64,000 nucleotides of DNA from Streptomyces sp. NBC_01237 (GCF_035917275.1 NZ_CP108508.1:6448001-6512000), one strand, 5' to 3'; shown: positions 46,481 to 55,722, numbered from the stretch's first letter. Numbers and translations: made by a program. The notes: generated by a model not told the origin, from the letters alone.

Positions 46481-46933
46481 ATGGTGAACAGGACGCGCTT
46501 CGATGACAGCGACTGCCCCGTCGCGCGATCGGTCGACGCGATCGGTGACTGGTGGTCCCTGCTGATCGTGCGGGACGCCTTCGACGGGAGCCGCCGCTTC
46601 GGGGAGTTCCAGCGCAGCCTCGGCGTGGCGAAGAACATCCTCACCACGCGCCTGCGCTCCCTGGTCGCCGGTGGTGTCCTCGAATCCGTCCCCGCCTCCG
46701 ACGGCAGCGCCTACCGCGAGTACGTGCTGACCCCGAAGGGGAAGTCCCTCTTCCCCGTCATCGTGGCGCTGCGGCAATGGGGCGAACAGAGCTTCTTCGC
46801 GCCCGGCGAACCGCATTCGGAGCTGGTCGACCGGCAGCAGGGGAACCGCCTTCGCCCGCTGGAGGTCCGGTCGGAGGACGGGCGGCTGCTCAGCCCCGAC
46901 GACACCACCGTCCACAAGCTCGCCGCCCGGTGA
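46481..46933 (+). CDS. HxlR family transcriptional regulator
   Basis: 150 residues with the HxlR winged helix (about 15-105): CPVARSVDAIGDWWSLLIVRD, then FGEFQRSLGVAKNILTTRL and the wing YVLTPKGKSL. The conserved Cys near residue 13 in HxlR proteins can sense electrophiles. ATG 46481 is chosen because GGAGG lies five bases upstream. Divergent from the MFS transporter, which it most likely controls; the dehydrogenase at 47035 follows in the same direction. Confidence 0.9.
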   Translation: MVNRTRFDDSDCPVARSVDAIGDWWSLLIVRDAFDGSRRFGEFQRSLGVAKNILTTRLRSLVAGGVLESVPASDGSAYREYVLTPKGKSLFPVIVALRQWGEQSFFAPGEPHSELVDRQQGNRLRPLEVRSEDGRLLSPDDTTVHKLAAR

Positions 46934-47034
46934 GCGGGGACGGTGTGACGGGCCGCCGGGTCGCGGCAGCGGTCGCGAGGGGTGAAGATGCACGCGCACC
47001 GCACCGCACCGGCAGAAGGCAGGCGACCGACGTC

Positions 47035-47925
47035 ATGACCGATCACCTCACCGTGAGCGTCCTGGGCACCGGGATCATGGGGGCCGCGATGGCCCGTAAC
47101 CTGACCCGCTCCGGACACACCGTCCGCGCGTGGAACCGCACCCGGGCCAAGGCCGAACCGCTGGCCGCCGACGGCGCGTACATCGCCGACACCCCCGCCG
47201 ACGCCGTCGAGGGCGCCGATGTTGTCCTCACCATGCTCCACGACGGCCCCGCCGCTCTCGACGTCGTGCGCCGGGCCGCGCCCGCGCTCCGGCCCGGCGC
47301 CGCCTGGGTGCAGTCCACGACCGCCGGGGTCGAGGCCGTGCGCGAGCTGGCCGACTACGCCCGGGAACAGGGGCTGGTCTTCTACGACGCACCCGTTCTC
47401 GGTACCCGGGAGCCCGCGGAGGCCGGGCAGCTGGTGGTCCTGGCCGCAGGGCCGGCCGGGGGCCGCGCTGCCGTGACGCCCGTGTTCGACGCCGTCGGCG
47501 CCCGTACCGTGTGGACCGGCGAGGACGGTGCGGAGGGCAGTGCCACCCGCCTCAAGCTCGTCGCCAACAGCTGGGTCCTCGCCGCCACCAACGCGGCCGG
47601 TGAGGTCCTGGCCCTGTACAAGGTCCTCGGCGTGGATCCGGAGAGCTTCTTCGGTCTCATCGAGGGCGGCCCGCTCGACATGGGCTATCTGCGCGCCAAG
47701 TCCGCGCTCGTCCTGGAGGACCGGCTGTCACCGGCGTCCTTCGCGGTCTCCACCGCCGAGAAGGACGCCCGGCTGATCGTCCGGGCCGGTCAGCAGTACG
47801 GCATCCGTCTCGACGTGGCCGAGGCGAGCGCCGAACGCTTCGCCCGCGCTGCGGCCCAGGGCCATGGCGACGAGGACATGGCCGCCGCCTATTTCGCGAG
47901 CTTCGAGGAGCCCCGGACCGACTGA
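47035..47925 (+). CDS. 3-hydroxyisobutyrate dehydrogenase-like NAD(P) oxidoreductase
   Basis: 296 residues with a Rossmann fold VLGTGIMGAAMARNL near the N-terminus and the beta-hydroxyacid dehydrogenase domain (NAD_binding_2 followed by NAD_binding_11). The substrate-binding block YDAPVLGTREPAEAGQL and the catalytic Lys region LKLVANSW are visible. Family members act on 3-hydroxyisobutyrate, tartronate semialdehyde, glyoxylate or imines. It follows the HxlR gene after 101 bases and may be co-regulated. A long stem-loop follows at 47995. Confidence 0.88.
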   Translation: MTDHLTVSVLGTGIMGAAMARNLTRSGHTVRAWNRTRAKAEPLAADGAYIADTPADAVEGADVVLTMLHDGPAALDVVRRAAPALRPGAAWVQSTTAGVEAVRELADYAREQGLVFYDAPVLGTREPAEAGQLVVLAAGPAGGRAAVTPVFDAVGARTVWTGEDGAEGSATRLKLVANSWVLAATNAAGEVLALYKVLGVDPESFFGLIEGGPLDMGYLRAKSALVLEDRLSPASFAVSTAEKDARLIVRAGQQYGIRLDVAEASAERFARAAAQGHGDEDMAAAYFASFEEPRTD

Positions 47926-47994
47926 CCGGGGCGGGAGGCGGCGGGGCCGGCGGGAGAGTGGCGGCTCTCGCCGTCCCGAACCGTCGGGTGACCC

Positions 47995-48029
47995 GTCAGG
48001 GGTCGTACGGATCCGCTGTACGACCTGAC
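47995..48029 (+). terminator. Stem-loop after the dehydrogenase
   Basis: GGTCGTAC / GTACGACC form a perfect eight-base stem (48001-48008, 48018-48025) that extends outward by four more pairs (GTCA / TGAC) across a two-G bulge. Confidence 0.65.
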
Positions 48030-48043
48030 GCACTGATCAGGGG

Positions 48044-48062
48044 AGGTGACGTTGTGTCACCT
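48044..48062. promoter_or_regulatory. Perfect inverted repeat over a ribosome site and start codon
   Basis: AGGTGAC-GTTGT-GTCACCT overlaps both the GGGAGG ribosome site (48041-48046) and the GTG start (48054) of the RsbW-like gene. In RNA it could hide the start; in DNA it could be an operator. Confidence 0.5.
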
Positions 48063-48633
48063 TGGCGGCATGGGCGGGCCAACCTAACTCCCGTACTTCC
48101 GTGAAGCGTTCTACCGCCGTGAGCGCCGGTCCATCCCTTCCGTACGGAAGTTCGCCCGCGAGGCGCTGGTCGACTGGGCGTGCGAGGACCGCGCCGACGA
48201 TGTGGTGCTCTGTGTGAGCGAACTCGCCACCAACGCGCTGCTGCACGGTGTGCCGCCCGGTCGCGGGTTCCGGGTCCACCTCTGCCTGGAGCGCGTCGAC
48301 GGGCTGATCCGCGTCGAGCCGCACGACAGCGGTGACGGCGAGGTCCGTGCGGCGGCCGGCGTGCCGGGGCCGGGCGCCGAGGGCGGGCGGGGGCTGCTGC
48401 TGGTGGCCGCCGTGGCCGACCGGTGGGGGGTGGGGGAGCGGAACCCGGGCAAGGTGGTGTGGTGCGAGTTCGCGGTGCCGCGCGACCGGCGGCCGGTGAT
48501 CAGCCGGCCGGTGCGGACGCCCGGAGGAAGGTGTCGACGGAGGCGTGCGCCACGCTCCGCAGCTCGTCCTCGCCGATGGTGCGCGTACCCATCCGGGACC
48601 GGGCCTCCATCGAGCCGGTCAGCAGCGCCATGA
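48054..48633 (+). pseudogene. RsbW-like ATP-binding (HATPase) gene with a frameshift near its start
   Basis: GTG 48054, seven bases after GGGAGG, starts MSPWRHGRANLTP and then stops at 48102. The downstream frame, one base off, reads PYFREAFYRRERRSIPSV and continues into a clear HATPase_c_2 domain with N-box ELATNALLHG, the DSG turn and G-box GGRGLLLV. Removing one C from the run at 48090-48092 joins the two into one protein of about 190 residues. The downstream frame alone has no ATG, GTG or TTG start before the domain. It is therefore a frameshifted gene, or a sequence error. The 3' end overlaps the convergent TetR gene by 134 bases. Confidence 0.7.
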
Positions 48634-49126
48634 ACTGCTCGGCGGCCAGGTCGGGGTCGGTGGAGCGCAGCCGCCCGCTCAGCATCAGCCGGGCCATCCG
48701 GTCGGCCAGGGCCTCATTGATGCGGTGGGGTCCGCTCGCGCTGACGATGTCGAGGGTCTCGGGGAAGCGGGCGATCTCCGAGTGCAGCAGCCGACGCAGG
48801 GCGCAGGCCCGGTCGTCGCAGTGGAGCCTGAGCAGTTCGAGCGCCACAGTCCGCAGGGTGGCGCGCAGGTCGTCCCCCGGCTCCAGCAGCGGTTCGAGCG
48901 CGGCGAGGCGCTTGCCCAGGGCGACCTGCGACTCGGTCTCCATGGCGTGGCGGAAGAGCGTGGCCTTGTCGTGGAGGTGGTTGTACACCGTGGGCTTGGC
49001 CACCCCCGCCTCGTCGGCGATCTCCTGGACGCCCGCCTGGTCGTAACCCCGGCGGGCGAAGACGGTGAACGCGCCTTCCAGGATCGCCTGCCGCTTGTCG
49101 ATCCGTCCGCGTACTGGGGCTGTCAT
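48500..49126 (-). CDS. TetR family regulator
   Basis: 208 residues: TetR helix-turn-helix (about 8-55; FARRGYDQAGVQEIADEAG then VAKPTVYNHLHDK) and a TetR C-terminal domain of the AefR type with RLHCDDRACALRRLLHSE. ATG 49126 is preferred; an in-frame ATG lies 18 bases upstream. It is divergent from the thioredoxin-reductase-like flavoprotein at 49332 and may regulate it, with a 22-bp repeat array between them. Confidence 0.88.
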   Translation of the reverse strand: MTAPVRGRIDKRQAILEGAFTVFARRGYDQAGVQEIADEAGVAKPTVYNHLHDKATLFRHAMETESQVALGKRLAALEPLLEPGDDLRATLRTVALELLRLHCDDRACALRRLLHSEIARFPETLDIVSASGPHRINEALADRMARLMLSGRLRSTDPDLAAEQFMALLTGSMEARSRMGTRTIGEDELRSVAHASVDTFLRASAPAG

Positions 49127-49183
49127 GACTCCGATCGTACGCACCGTCCCGTTCCGGCGGCGGGCTCGCGCCCCGGCCCGCGT

Positions 49184-49252
49184 CCGGTCCGCCCGCGATC
49201 CGCTTCCGGTCCGCCCGCGATCCGCTTCCGGTCCGCATCCGGTCCGCTTCGC
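49184..49252. repeat. 22-bp tandem repeat
   Basis: Two exact copies of a 22-base unit starting CCGGTCCGCCCGCGATCC (49184-49205 and 49206-49227) and a shortened third copy (CCGGTCCGC-ATCCGGTCCGCTT). It fills the space between TetR and the divergent flavoprotein gene. Confidence 0.8.
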
Positions 49253-49331
49253 GTGTTTGCCGGATCAGCAATCAAACTTGTCGTTCCGGCAGCGCTGCGC
49301 GCACTCTCTCCCGTAACAGGAGGTGTTTCGC

Positions 49332-50300
49332 ATGAACAACAAGAAGCAGCGGTACGACGTGGTGGTCGTCGGTGGCGGGGCGGCCGGGCTGGGCGGGGCT
49401 CTCGCGCTGTCGCGGGCCCGGCGTTCGGTGCTGGTGATCGACAAGGGAGAGCCGCGCAACGCACCCGCGTCCCATGCGCACAACTACCTCGGCCGTGAGG
49501 GCATCGCGCCTTCGGAACTGCTGGCGATCGGCCGCGACGAGGTGGCCGGGTACGGGGGCGAGATCGTCAGGGGCGGCGTCGTATCGGCCGAGCGGCTGCC
49601 GGGGGACGAGGGTTTCCGGGTCGTGGCGGAGGACGGTTCCACCGTGGTGGCCCGCCGGCTGCTCGTGACGACCGGTCTCGTCGACGAGCTGCCGCCGGTG
49701 CCGGGACTGGCCGAACGGTGGGGGCGTGAGGTGCTGCACTGCCCGTACTGCCACGGCTGGGAGGTCGGGGACCGCCCGATCGGCGTGCTGTCGGCCGGAC
49801 CGCTCGCCGTGCACCAGGCGCTGATGTGGCGGCAGTGGAGCGAGGACGTCACCCTCTTCCGCCACACCGGTCCCGAGCCCACCGACGAGGAGTACGAGCA
49901 GCTCGCCGCGCGGGGGATCGCCGTGGTCGACGGCGAGGTGACCGGCCTGGAGATCACGGAGGACCGGCTCACCGGAATCCGGCTGGCCGGGGGCCGGGTG
50001 GTCCCGCGCGAGGCCCTGGTGGTCCAGGCCCGCTTCACCGCCAGGTCCGCCGTACTGGAGAGCCTGGGGCTGGTCCCGGTCGTACAGGAGGCGGCCGGGA
50101 GTGTGATCGGTTCGTACATCGAGGTCGACCCGACGGGGGCGACGGAGGTCCCCGGTGTCCGGGCGGCCGGCAACGTCACCAACCTGATGGAGCAGGTGAT
50201 CGGCGCGGCCAACGCGGGACTGCGGGCGGCCATCGCGATCAACGCCGAGCTGATCGCCGACGACACCCGGCTCGCGGTCGAGGCACGCCGGGCGCGGTAG
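49332..50300 (+). CDS. Thioredoxin-reductase-like FAD/NAD(P) oxidoreductase
   Basis: 322 residues of the class II pyridine-nucleotide disulfide oxidoreductase fold. FAD motif VVGGGAAGLGGALAL at the N-terminus, the C-x-x-C in CPYCHGWEV (near residue 138) in the place of the thioredoxin reductase redox pair, and GNVTNLMEQVIGAANAG near the C-terminus. Such proteins reduce low-molecular disulfides or oxidise holothiols. ATG 49332 has GGAGG eight bases upstream. Divergent TetR gene is the likely regulator. Confidence 0.88.
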   Translation: MNNKKQRYDVVVVGGGAAGLGGALALSRARRSVLVIDKGEPRNAPASHAHNYLGREGIAPSELLAIGRDEVAGYGGEIVRGGVVSAERLPGDEGFRVVAEDGSTVVARRLLVTTGLVDELPPVPGLAERWGREVLHCPYCHGWEVGDRPIGVLSAGPLAVHQALMWRQWSEDVTLFRHTGPEPTDEEYEQLAARGIAVVDGEVTGLEITEDRLTGIRLAGGRVVPREALVVQARFTARSAVLESLGLVPVVQEAAGSVIGSYIEVDPTGATEVPGVRAAGNVTNLMEQVIGAANAGLRAAIAINAELIADDTRLAVEARRAR

Positions 50301-50304
50301 GTGC

Positions 50305-50340
50305 GGCAGGGGGCGGCCGCCCGCACGGCCGCCCCCTGCC
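50305..50340. terminator. Terminator between convergent genes
   Basis: Perfect 15-bp stem GGCAGGGGGCGGCCG / CGGCCGCCCCCTGCC with a six-base loop, five bases after the flavoprotein stop. It can serve both directions. Confidence 0.85.
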
Positions 50341-50402
50341 CTCTACCGTCCGCACGGCCGCCCCCCTCTACCGCCCGCGCCGCTGTGCGCGGGCGGGTGC
50401 CG

Positions 50403-52058
50403 TCACCCGGTGATCCCGGTGACCGGTCCCTGGACGAAGACCGGCGACGTACCGGCCGACAGCGTGAAGCTCCCGCCCGTCGGCTGCCTCACGGAGCTCC
50501 GCCCCCAGGAGTCGACCAGCGTCACCGGGCCGGTCGCCGAGACGACCAAGTCGCGGGCCGTGGTCGCCCACACCACCCGGGTGGTTGTGCCGCCCGCGGT
50601 GAACCGGGCCGAGCGGGCCGGTGCGGTCAGTCCGTCGTCGCCGGAGTAGGTCCTGCCGCCGATCATCCGCGCGGTCACGGCCTGGGCGACCAGGGCCGGT
50701 TTCGGGGCGTTGGCGGTGACGGACACCGGGTTCGCGGCGGTGGCGGTGACCGGCTGCCGGAGCATGCCGAAGTTGTGTTCCTTGTTGGCGGGGTCGTTGC
50801 CGTCGTTGACCAGGTCGTACCAGTAGACCCGGCTCACGCCGTTGGCCAGGCCGACCGCGTAGAGGCGGATCAGGTTGTCGGCCTGCTGGAGTTCGCCGGT
50901 GCCGTGCCCGGTGTCGGTGGGCCAGCCCATCTCGCTGAGGACGATCGGTTTGTCCTTGCCGCCGTTGGCGTCACGGATCCGCTGACGCAGGCCCGCGAGG
51001 GTGTCGCCGGTCCCCGCCATCCACTCCGGGCCGCCCGGGTAGTGGTACGGGTGGACGCTGTAGGCGTCCATCTGCCGCAGACCGCCGCGGTCGATCAGAT
51101 CCGGTGCGAAGCACTTGGGGCCGGTGGCGGGCGTGCAGTTGGCGATGCCGATGGTGGCCGGGCCGACCACCGTGGCCTGCGGGTTCACGGCCTTCACGGC
51201 ATTGTTGACGCCGGTGAGCACGTCCAGGTAGCACGCGGCGGTCCGCCCGCACGCGCTCTTGTTGAAGGTCGTGCCGTTGTACTCGTTGAGCACCTCGACG
51301 TTGCTCTCGCCGTAGTGCTTCAGGAGTTCCGCGGCGAACTTCCCGAAGGCGGCGATGCCTTCGGGGGTGCTGGGGGTCACCCCCTTGTCGTACAGCGGAT
51401 TGGCGCCGTTGGCGATGATCAGGGGGGTGATGCCCAGCGCACGGGCGCGTGCGATCCCGGCGGAGAAGGCGGCCGGATAGGTGTACGTGCCCTTCGCGGT
51501 CTCGAACCGGTCCCACCAGGCGTCCTCGCGGATGTGCGAGATGCCCGCCTTCCGAGCCTCGTCCAGCACCCGCGTGCCCCAGCCGGTGCGCGTGAGGTGC
51601 ACGGCCGCGCCGAAGGGCGACGACGGTCCGACCGCGCTGTCCGGCACCTGCTCGATGACGGCGAACGAGGTCCGCAGATCGGTCGGGTCGGTGGCGGAGC
51701 CCGCGTGGAGGGCGAGCTCGAAATAGCCGGGCGCGAGGTCGGCGACGGAGAGGACGGCCCTGCCCCCGGAGAGCCAGCTGGTGCCGCTGCGGACCCGGGT
51801 GCCCCGCTCGTCGGTGACGGACCAGGAGACGGATGCGGCGGACGAGCCGAACTCCACTGCTCCCTGGCCCCGTTGGAAGATCAGGCTCGGGGAAGTGACG
51901 GTCAGGGTGTGCGTCGCGGCGGGGGCGGACGAGGGGAGCCCCACGAGCAGGGAGAGCGCGAGTGCGAGCACCAGGGTGAGCGCGAGGGGCAGGGGCAGGG
52001 GCAGGGGCCGACGCCGGGGATGGGAGGTGGCGGGGGGTCCGATCGGGATGCCGGTCAT
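50403..52058 (-). CDS. Secreted clan GH-A glycoside hydrolase (GH39-like), smaller paralogue
   Basis: 551 residues: signal peptide with a Leu-rich core (about 15-48), an N-terminal beta-sandwich (50-130), a TIM barrel (about 145-440) with acid/base Glu in EVLNEYNG and nucleophile Glu in VLSEMGWPTD, and a C-terminal beta domain. It shares with the larger gene downstream (52203) the same order of segments, for example STPEGIAAFGKF and YWYDLVNDGNDP. Substrate not determined; the family includes xylosidases, iduronidases and arabinosidases. GGAGGG stands nine bases before ATG 52058. Confidence 0.85.
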   Translation of the reverse strand: MTGIPIGPPATSHPRRRPLPLPLPLALTLVLALALSLLVGLPSSAPAATHTLTVTSPSLIFQRGQGAVEFGSSAASVSWSVTDERGTRVRSGTSWLSGGRAVLSVADLAPGYFELALHAGSATDPTDLRTSFAVIEQVPDSAVGPSSPFGAAVHLTRTGWGTRVLDEARKAGISHIREDAWWDRFETAKGTYTYPAAFSAGIARARALGITPLIIANGANPLYDKGVTPSTPEGIAAFGKFAAELLKHYGESNVEVLNEYNGTTFNKSACGRTAACYLDVLTGVNNAVKAVNPQATVVGPATIGIANCTPATGPKCFAPDLIDRGGLRQMDAYSVHPYHYPGGPEWMAGTGDTLAGLRQRIRDANGGKDKPIVLSEMGWPTDTGHGTGELQQADNLIRLYAVGLANGVSRVYWYDLVNDGNDPANKEHNFGMLRQPVTATAANPVSVTANAPKPALVAQAVTARMIGGRTYSGDDGLTAPARSARFTAGGTTTRVVWATTARDLVVSATGPVTLVDSWGRSSVRQPTGGSFTLSAGTSPVFVQGPVTGITG

Positions 52059-52202
52059 GGAGAGTCGCCCTCCGGGTGGTCGTGCCTGCTGGCGAGTGGG
52101 GTGACGGGATCGGTGGCGGTGGTGGGCGGCCGGTCGGCCGGTGGTGGACGGCGGGTGACCGGGGCCGCCGTACGAGGCGCGCCACCGGCCACCCGACAGC
52201 CG

Positions 52203-55200
52203 TCAGCGGGTCAGCCGCACCTGCTGATAGCGCACGAGCTTCCAGTTGTTGAGCCCGTCGCCCCAGGTCTGCCAGCCGCGCAGACCGAGCGAGCGGTACT
52301 TGTCCCGCTGTACACCGTCGTTCTTGTTGACCGTGAGCGTGAGCGAGAACGACGGGTCGGCGGGCGACAGCGGAGCGATCCGCTTCCACGGCACCGCGAC
52401 GAGATAGGTCGTCGTCCCGGCCGCCGCGTCGCGGGACACCCGTACGTCCGCGCCGTCCACGGCGCCCACCGGGTAGTCCTTCGGCAGGGACTCGACGAAG
52501 ACCCCCGGGCCCTCCCGCGTGGTGTCACCGGCGTAGAGCATGTACCAGTCGGCACCCCAGCGACCCAGCCCGTCGCCGGGCTTTCCGGGCTGTACGCCGA
52601 TGCCGATGCTGTCCCCGGCGGGCAGCCAGGCCACCTTCTCCGGGGCCCGGTAGTCCTTCTCCCGGACCACGGCGGACACATAGAGGTTCTTGTCGTCCCA
52701 GGTCGCCCACATGTCGCCGTCGGCGGCGGAGGCGTCGATCCCCTTGTACGAGCCGACCTCGGACAGGTCCACCTTCGGGACGCCCCGCAGACCGGTGAGC
52801 TCTCCGCCCACCAGGCGCGGGGTGGCCCGGGTGACCGGGCTGAAGCCGAAGGAGTCGCTGTCGCGGGCGGTCCGCCCGTCCGCGAGCCGCGCCGTCACCG
52901 CCACCGGCTGTACGGCGTACGCGGACGCCCCGTCTACCTCCGTACGGAAGGTGCGGCTGCCGAGCGGCGGGACGCGGTGCCTGTCGCTTCCGCCGCCCGC
53001 GCTTCCGGTGCTCCTGTTTCCGCCGCTTCCGGCCTCCGCGCTGCCGCTTCCCGCGCCTTCGATCCGTCCGCTGCGGTCGCCGAAGGACCAGTCGATACCG
53101 GTCACCGTGACCGGCCTGTCCGGCGAGTGGTTGGTGACGGTCACCGCGAGCCGGTCGGTGCGGCTGCCGTGCGCCACCGACATGTCCGGCGACACATCGA
53201 CCGTCACCGGCTCCGCCACCACCTCGGTCCCGGCCGCGAGCGCTCCGGCCCGCTTCCCGTCCACGGTCACGGATGCCGCAAGGACGCGGCTGCCGGGTGT
53301 CGCTCCGGCCGGGACCTTCAGCACGGCACTCGCGCGGCGGCCGGGGGCCGCTGTGACGGTGACCCGCTCGCCCTCGACCTCGAAGACGGCGGTGCGCCGG
53401 GCCGACGTGCTGCCGTGGCCGCCCGCCGCACGGTTGTCGACGGTCGCGGTCACCGGAACGTCGGTGCCCGCCACGATGTCGCGTGGCGTGGACAGTGACA
53501 GCAACGGCGACTTCTCGATCCTGCTCACCGGGGCCCGCAGATAGAGGGGATCGCCGGTGGCCGTCAGATGGACCCAGCCGCCGACCGGCTCCAGCACCCG
53601 CTCGCCGCCGAGCATGTCCACCACCGTGACCGGCTTCGTGGCCCGTATCCGGACCGGTTCGCCGGTGCGGTCGCTGCTCCACAGCACCGTGGTCGTCGAG
53701 CCCGCGCCGGGCGAGCCGGGAGCGGAGGCGAAGCGGTACGCGTGCGGGCCGGCGTCGCCGGTGCGCAGCCGCCCGGTGAACGTCGCCCCGGTGAGCTCAC
53801 GGGCGGCGGTCGCGTAGGCGAGGTAGGCGGGCTTCGGATTGAGCCCGGTGGCCTCGGGCCCGCTGCGGCGCAGCAGGCCGAAGTTTTGCTCCCCGTTGCT
53901 GGGCCCGTTGCCGTCGTTGATCAGGTCGTACCAGTAGTAGCGGGCGACGCCCGCGGCCTTGGCCTCCAGCAGGGCGCGGGCGGTGGCCTGCGCCTGGGTC
54001 TGCTCGCTGACGCCGATGCCGTCCCGGTCGGCCGAGGTCCAGCCCTGCTCGGTGATCCAGACCGGGAGCTCCTTGCCGTCGTTGTACTGGCGCATCAGCC
54101 GCTTCAGGCCCGCGACGTCGAGTCCGACGCCCTCGGGCGCACCGGGTGCGCGGTAGGGGTGGACGGACACCGCGTCCATGTGTTTCAGCGCGCCGAGGCT
54201 GAACAGCTCCTCGAACCAGTCCAGCGGCACCTTGAAGGACGAGGCGCCGACCAGGGTGATCTTCGGGTCGGCGGCCTTGACGGCCGGGTACGCGGCGGCG
54301 AGCAGCTTGGCGTAGCACTTCGCGCTCTGCGAGCACACTCCGCTGGAGAAGCCGCCGTAGTACTCGTTCCAGACCTCCAGCGACTCGATGCGGCCCCCGG
54401 CCTGCTCGGCGACCTTCCCGGAGTACCTGCCGAACGCTTCGTACGCCTCGGGGGTGCTGGGGATGCCGCCGTAGTCGCCGTTGCCCAGGCCCAGCAGCAT
54501 CAGACCGTTCTGGCCGCGTGTGCCGAAGTCCGCGGTGACGCGCTCGGTGGCCGCGGGCCACTGGTACGTGCCCTTGGGCCGTTCGATGGAGCCCCAGTAG
54601 GCGGAGTCGACCCGCAGGGCGTCGATGCCGGCCCGGGCCGCGAGCGCGGTGGAGTCGTCCCAGGCGTCGTCCGGGGCGGAGCGGTGGTGGTGGTTGACGC
54701 CGAAGAAGGAGTCGGTGGTCCGCCTCGGGTCAGGGCCGGGGTGCTGCACGGCGAAGCCCGCGGTACGGGAGACGGGGGCGCCGTCGGCCGCGCTGCCCCG
54801 CAGGGTCAACGTGTAGTAGCCGAGCGGAAGTTCACCGACGTCCACCGAACCCCTGCCGGTGGTGGGGTCGATGGCGGCCCTGCCGCCGCCCACGGTGCGG
54901 CCCCGGTAGTCGCGGACGCTCCAGGGGACGGTGCGGTCGCGGGTGGCGAGGACCCCGAAGGTGGCCTTCTCGCCCGGGTCGAAGAGATTGCCCGGGGTGG
55001 TCACCTCGACCTGGACGTCGTCGGTGTCGACGAGGGAGGGGGTGAGGGCGTAGCGGGCGAAGCAGACCGGTCTGCCGCTGGAGCCCATGTCCTGCGCCCA
55101 GGTGGCGATGCGCATGTCACGGCCGTGCTGGCCGCCGGTGAACGCCCCGTCCGGGAGGTAGAAGTGCGCGGTCTTCCAGACGTTGGTGCCGGTGGTGTTG

Positions 55201-55643
55201 ATGATCCGCGAGGTGCGCCAGGGGTTCGAGACGGCGTCGTAGACCAGCGCGAACTTGGCGTCCGGGCCGTCGAAGTACTCGATGTCGACGCCCGCGAAGT
55301 TCTTGCCGTCGTGCTTCAGACCGGTGTCCAGGGTGACGTTGAGGTACTGGTTGGGGCGGCCCGGCCCGATCTCCCAGCAGTCCCGGTCGCCGTAGGTCCT
55401 GACGTTGGCGCTCGGCTCGTCGCTGCCGGGGGAGGCGTCGACGGTGGCGCGGCCGGTCTCCAGCGCGCGCCCGAACACGGCCGTGGCCGAGTCGGAGGCG
55501 GCGCCGCCCGTGCCCGTGGCGAAGGCGGGGCCGGAGCCGGGGGCGAGGAGGCCGAGGAGCAGGGGCAGCGTCACCGCCATCGCCGTCCCCATCAGCCGAC
55601 GCCGCGGTCTCTGCCGTTGCCGTTGCCGTGGTCGAAGTCGCAT
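52203..55643 (-). CDS. Large secreted clan GH-A glycosidase with CBM9-like C-terminus
   Basis: 1146 residues. Signal peptide with a long basic n-region, an N-terminal beta-sandwich (about 60-310; binding-domain-like), a TIM barrel (about 320-620) with acid/base Glu in EVWNEYYGG and nucleophile Glu in WITEQGWTSAD, then beta-rich linker domains and a C-terminal CBM9-like domain (about 960-1146; SIGIGVQPGKPGDGLGRWG). ATG 55643 has GGGAG upstream. Divergent from the LacI gene at 55839; operators of one pattern flank both starts, so it is most likely repressed by that LacI protein. Confidence 0.85.
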   Translation of the reverse strand: MRLRPRQRQRQRPRRRLMGTAMAVTLPLLLGLLAPGSGPAFATGTGGAASDSATAVFGRALETGRATVDASPGSDEPSANVRTYGDRDCWEIGPGRPNQYLNVTLDTGLKHDGKNFAGVDIEYFDGPDAKFALVYDAVSNPWRTSRIINTTGTNVWKTAHFYLPDGAFTGGQHGRDMRIATWAQDMGSSGRPVCFARYALTPSLVDTDDVQVEVTTPGNLFDPGEKATFGVLATRDRTVPWSVRDYRGRTVGGGRAAIDPTTGRGSVDVGELPLGYYTLTLRGSAADGAPVSRTAGFAVQHPGPDPRRTTDSFFGVNHHHRSAPDDAWDDSTALAARAGIDALRVDSAYWGSIERPKGTYQWPAATERVTADFGTRGQNGLMLLGLGNGDYGGIPSTPEAYEAFGRYSGKVAEQAGGRIESLEVWNEYYGGFSSGVCSQSAKCYAKLLAAAYPAVKAADPKITLVGASSFKVPLDWFEELFSLGALKHMDAVSVHPYRAPGAPEGVGLDVAGLKRLMRQYNDGKELPVWITEQGWTSADRDGIGVSEQTQAQATARALLEAKAAGVARYYWYDLINDGNGPSNGEQNFGLLRRSGPEATGLNPKPAYLAYATAARELTGATFTGRLRTGDAGPHAYRFASAPGSPGAGSTTTVLWSSDRTGEPVRIRATKPVTVVDMLGGERVLEPVGGWVHLTATGDPLYLRAPVSRIEKSPLLSLSTPRDIVAGTDVPVTATVDNRAAGGHGSTSARRTAVFEVEGERVTVTAAPGRRASAVLKVPAGATPGSRVLAASVTVDGKRAGALAAGTEVVAEPVTVDVSPDMSVAHGSRTDRLAVTVTNHSPDRPVTVTGIDWSFGDRSGRIEGAGSGSAEAGSGGNRSTGSAGGGSDRHRVPPLGSRTFRTEVDGASAYAVQPVAVTARLADGRTARDSDSFGFSPVTRATPRLVGGELTGLRGVPKVDLSEVGSYKGIDASAADGDMWATWDDKNLYVSAVVREKDYRAPEKVAWLPAGDSIGIGVQPGKPGDGLGRWGADWYMLYAGDTTREGPGVFVESLPKDYPVGAVDGADVRVSRDAAAGTTTYLVAVPWKRIAPLSPADPSFSLTLTVNKNDGVQRDKYRSLGLRGWQTWGDGLNNWKLVRYQQVRLTR

Positions 55644-55722
55644 GGCGGGAACTCCCTGATCGTCGCGCACGGGGCCGCTGCGCACGGTCGCCGAGGGGGC
55701 GCCGAACCGCACTCCGGGGTTT

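Noticed and set aside
48070..48087. ATG 48070 as start of the RsbW-like gene
   Set aside because: It is in frame with the domain but meets TAA at 48085-48087 after five codons and has no ribosome site; GTG 48054 plus one-base frameshift explains the region better.
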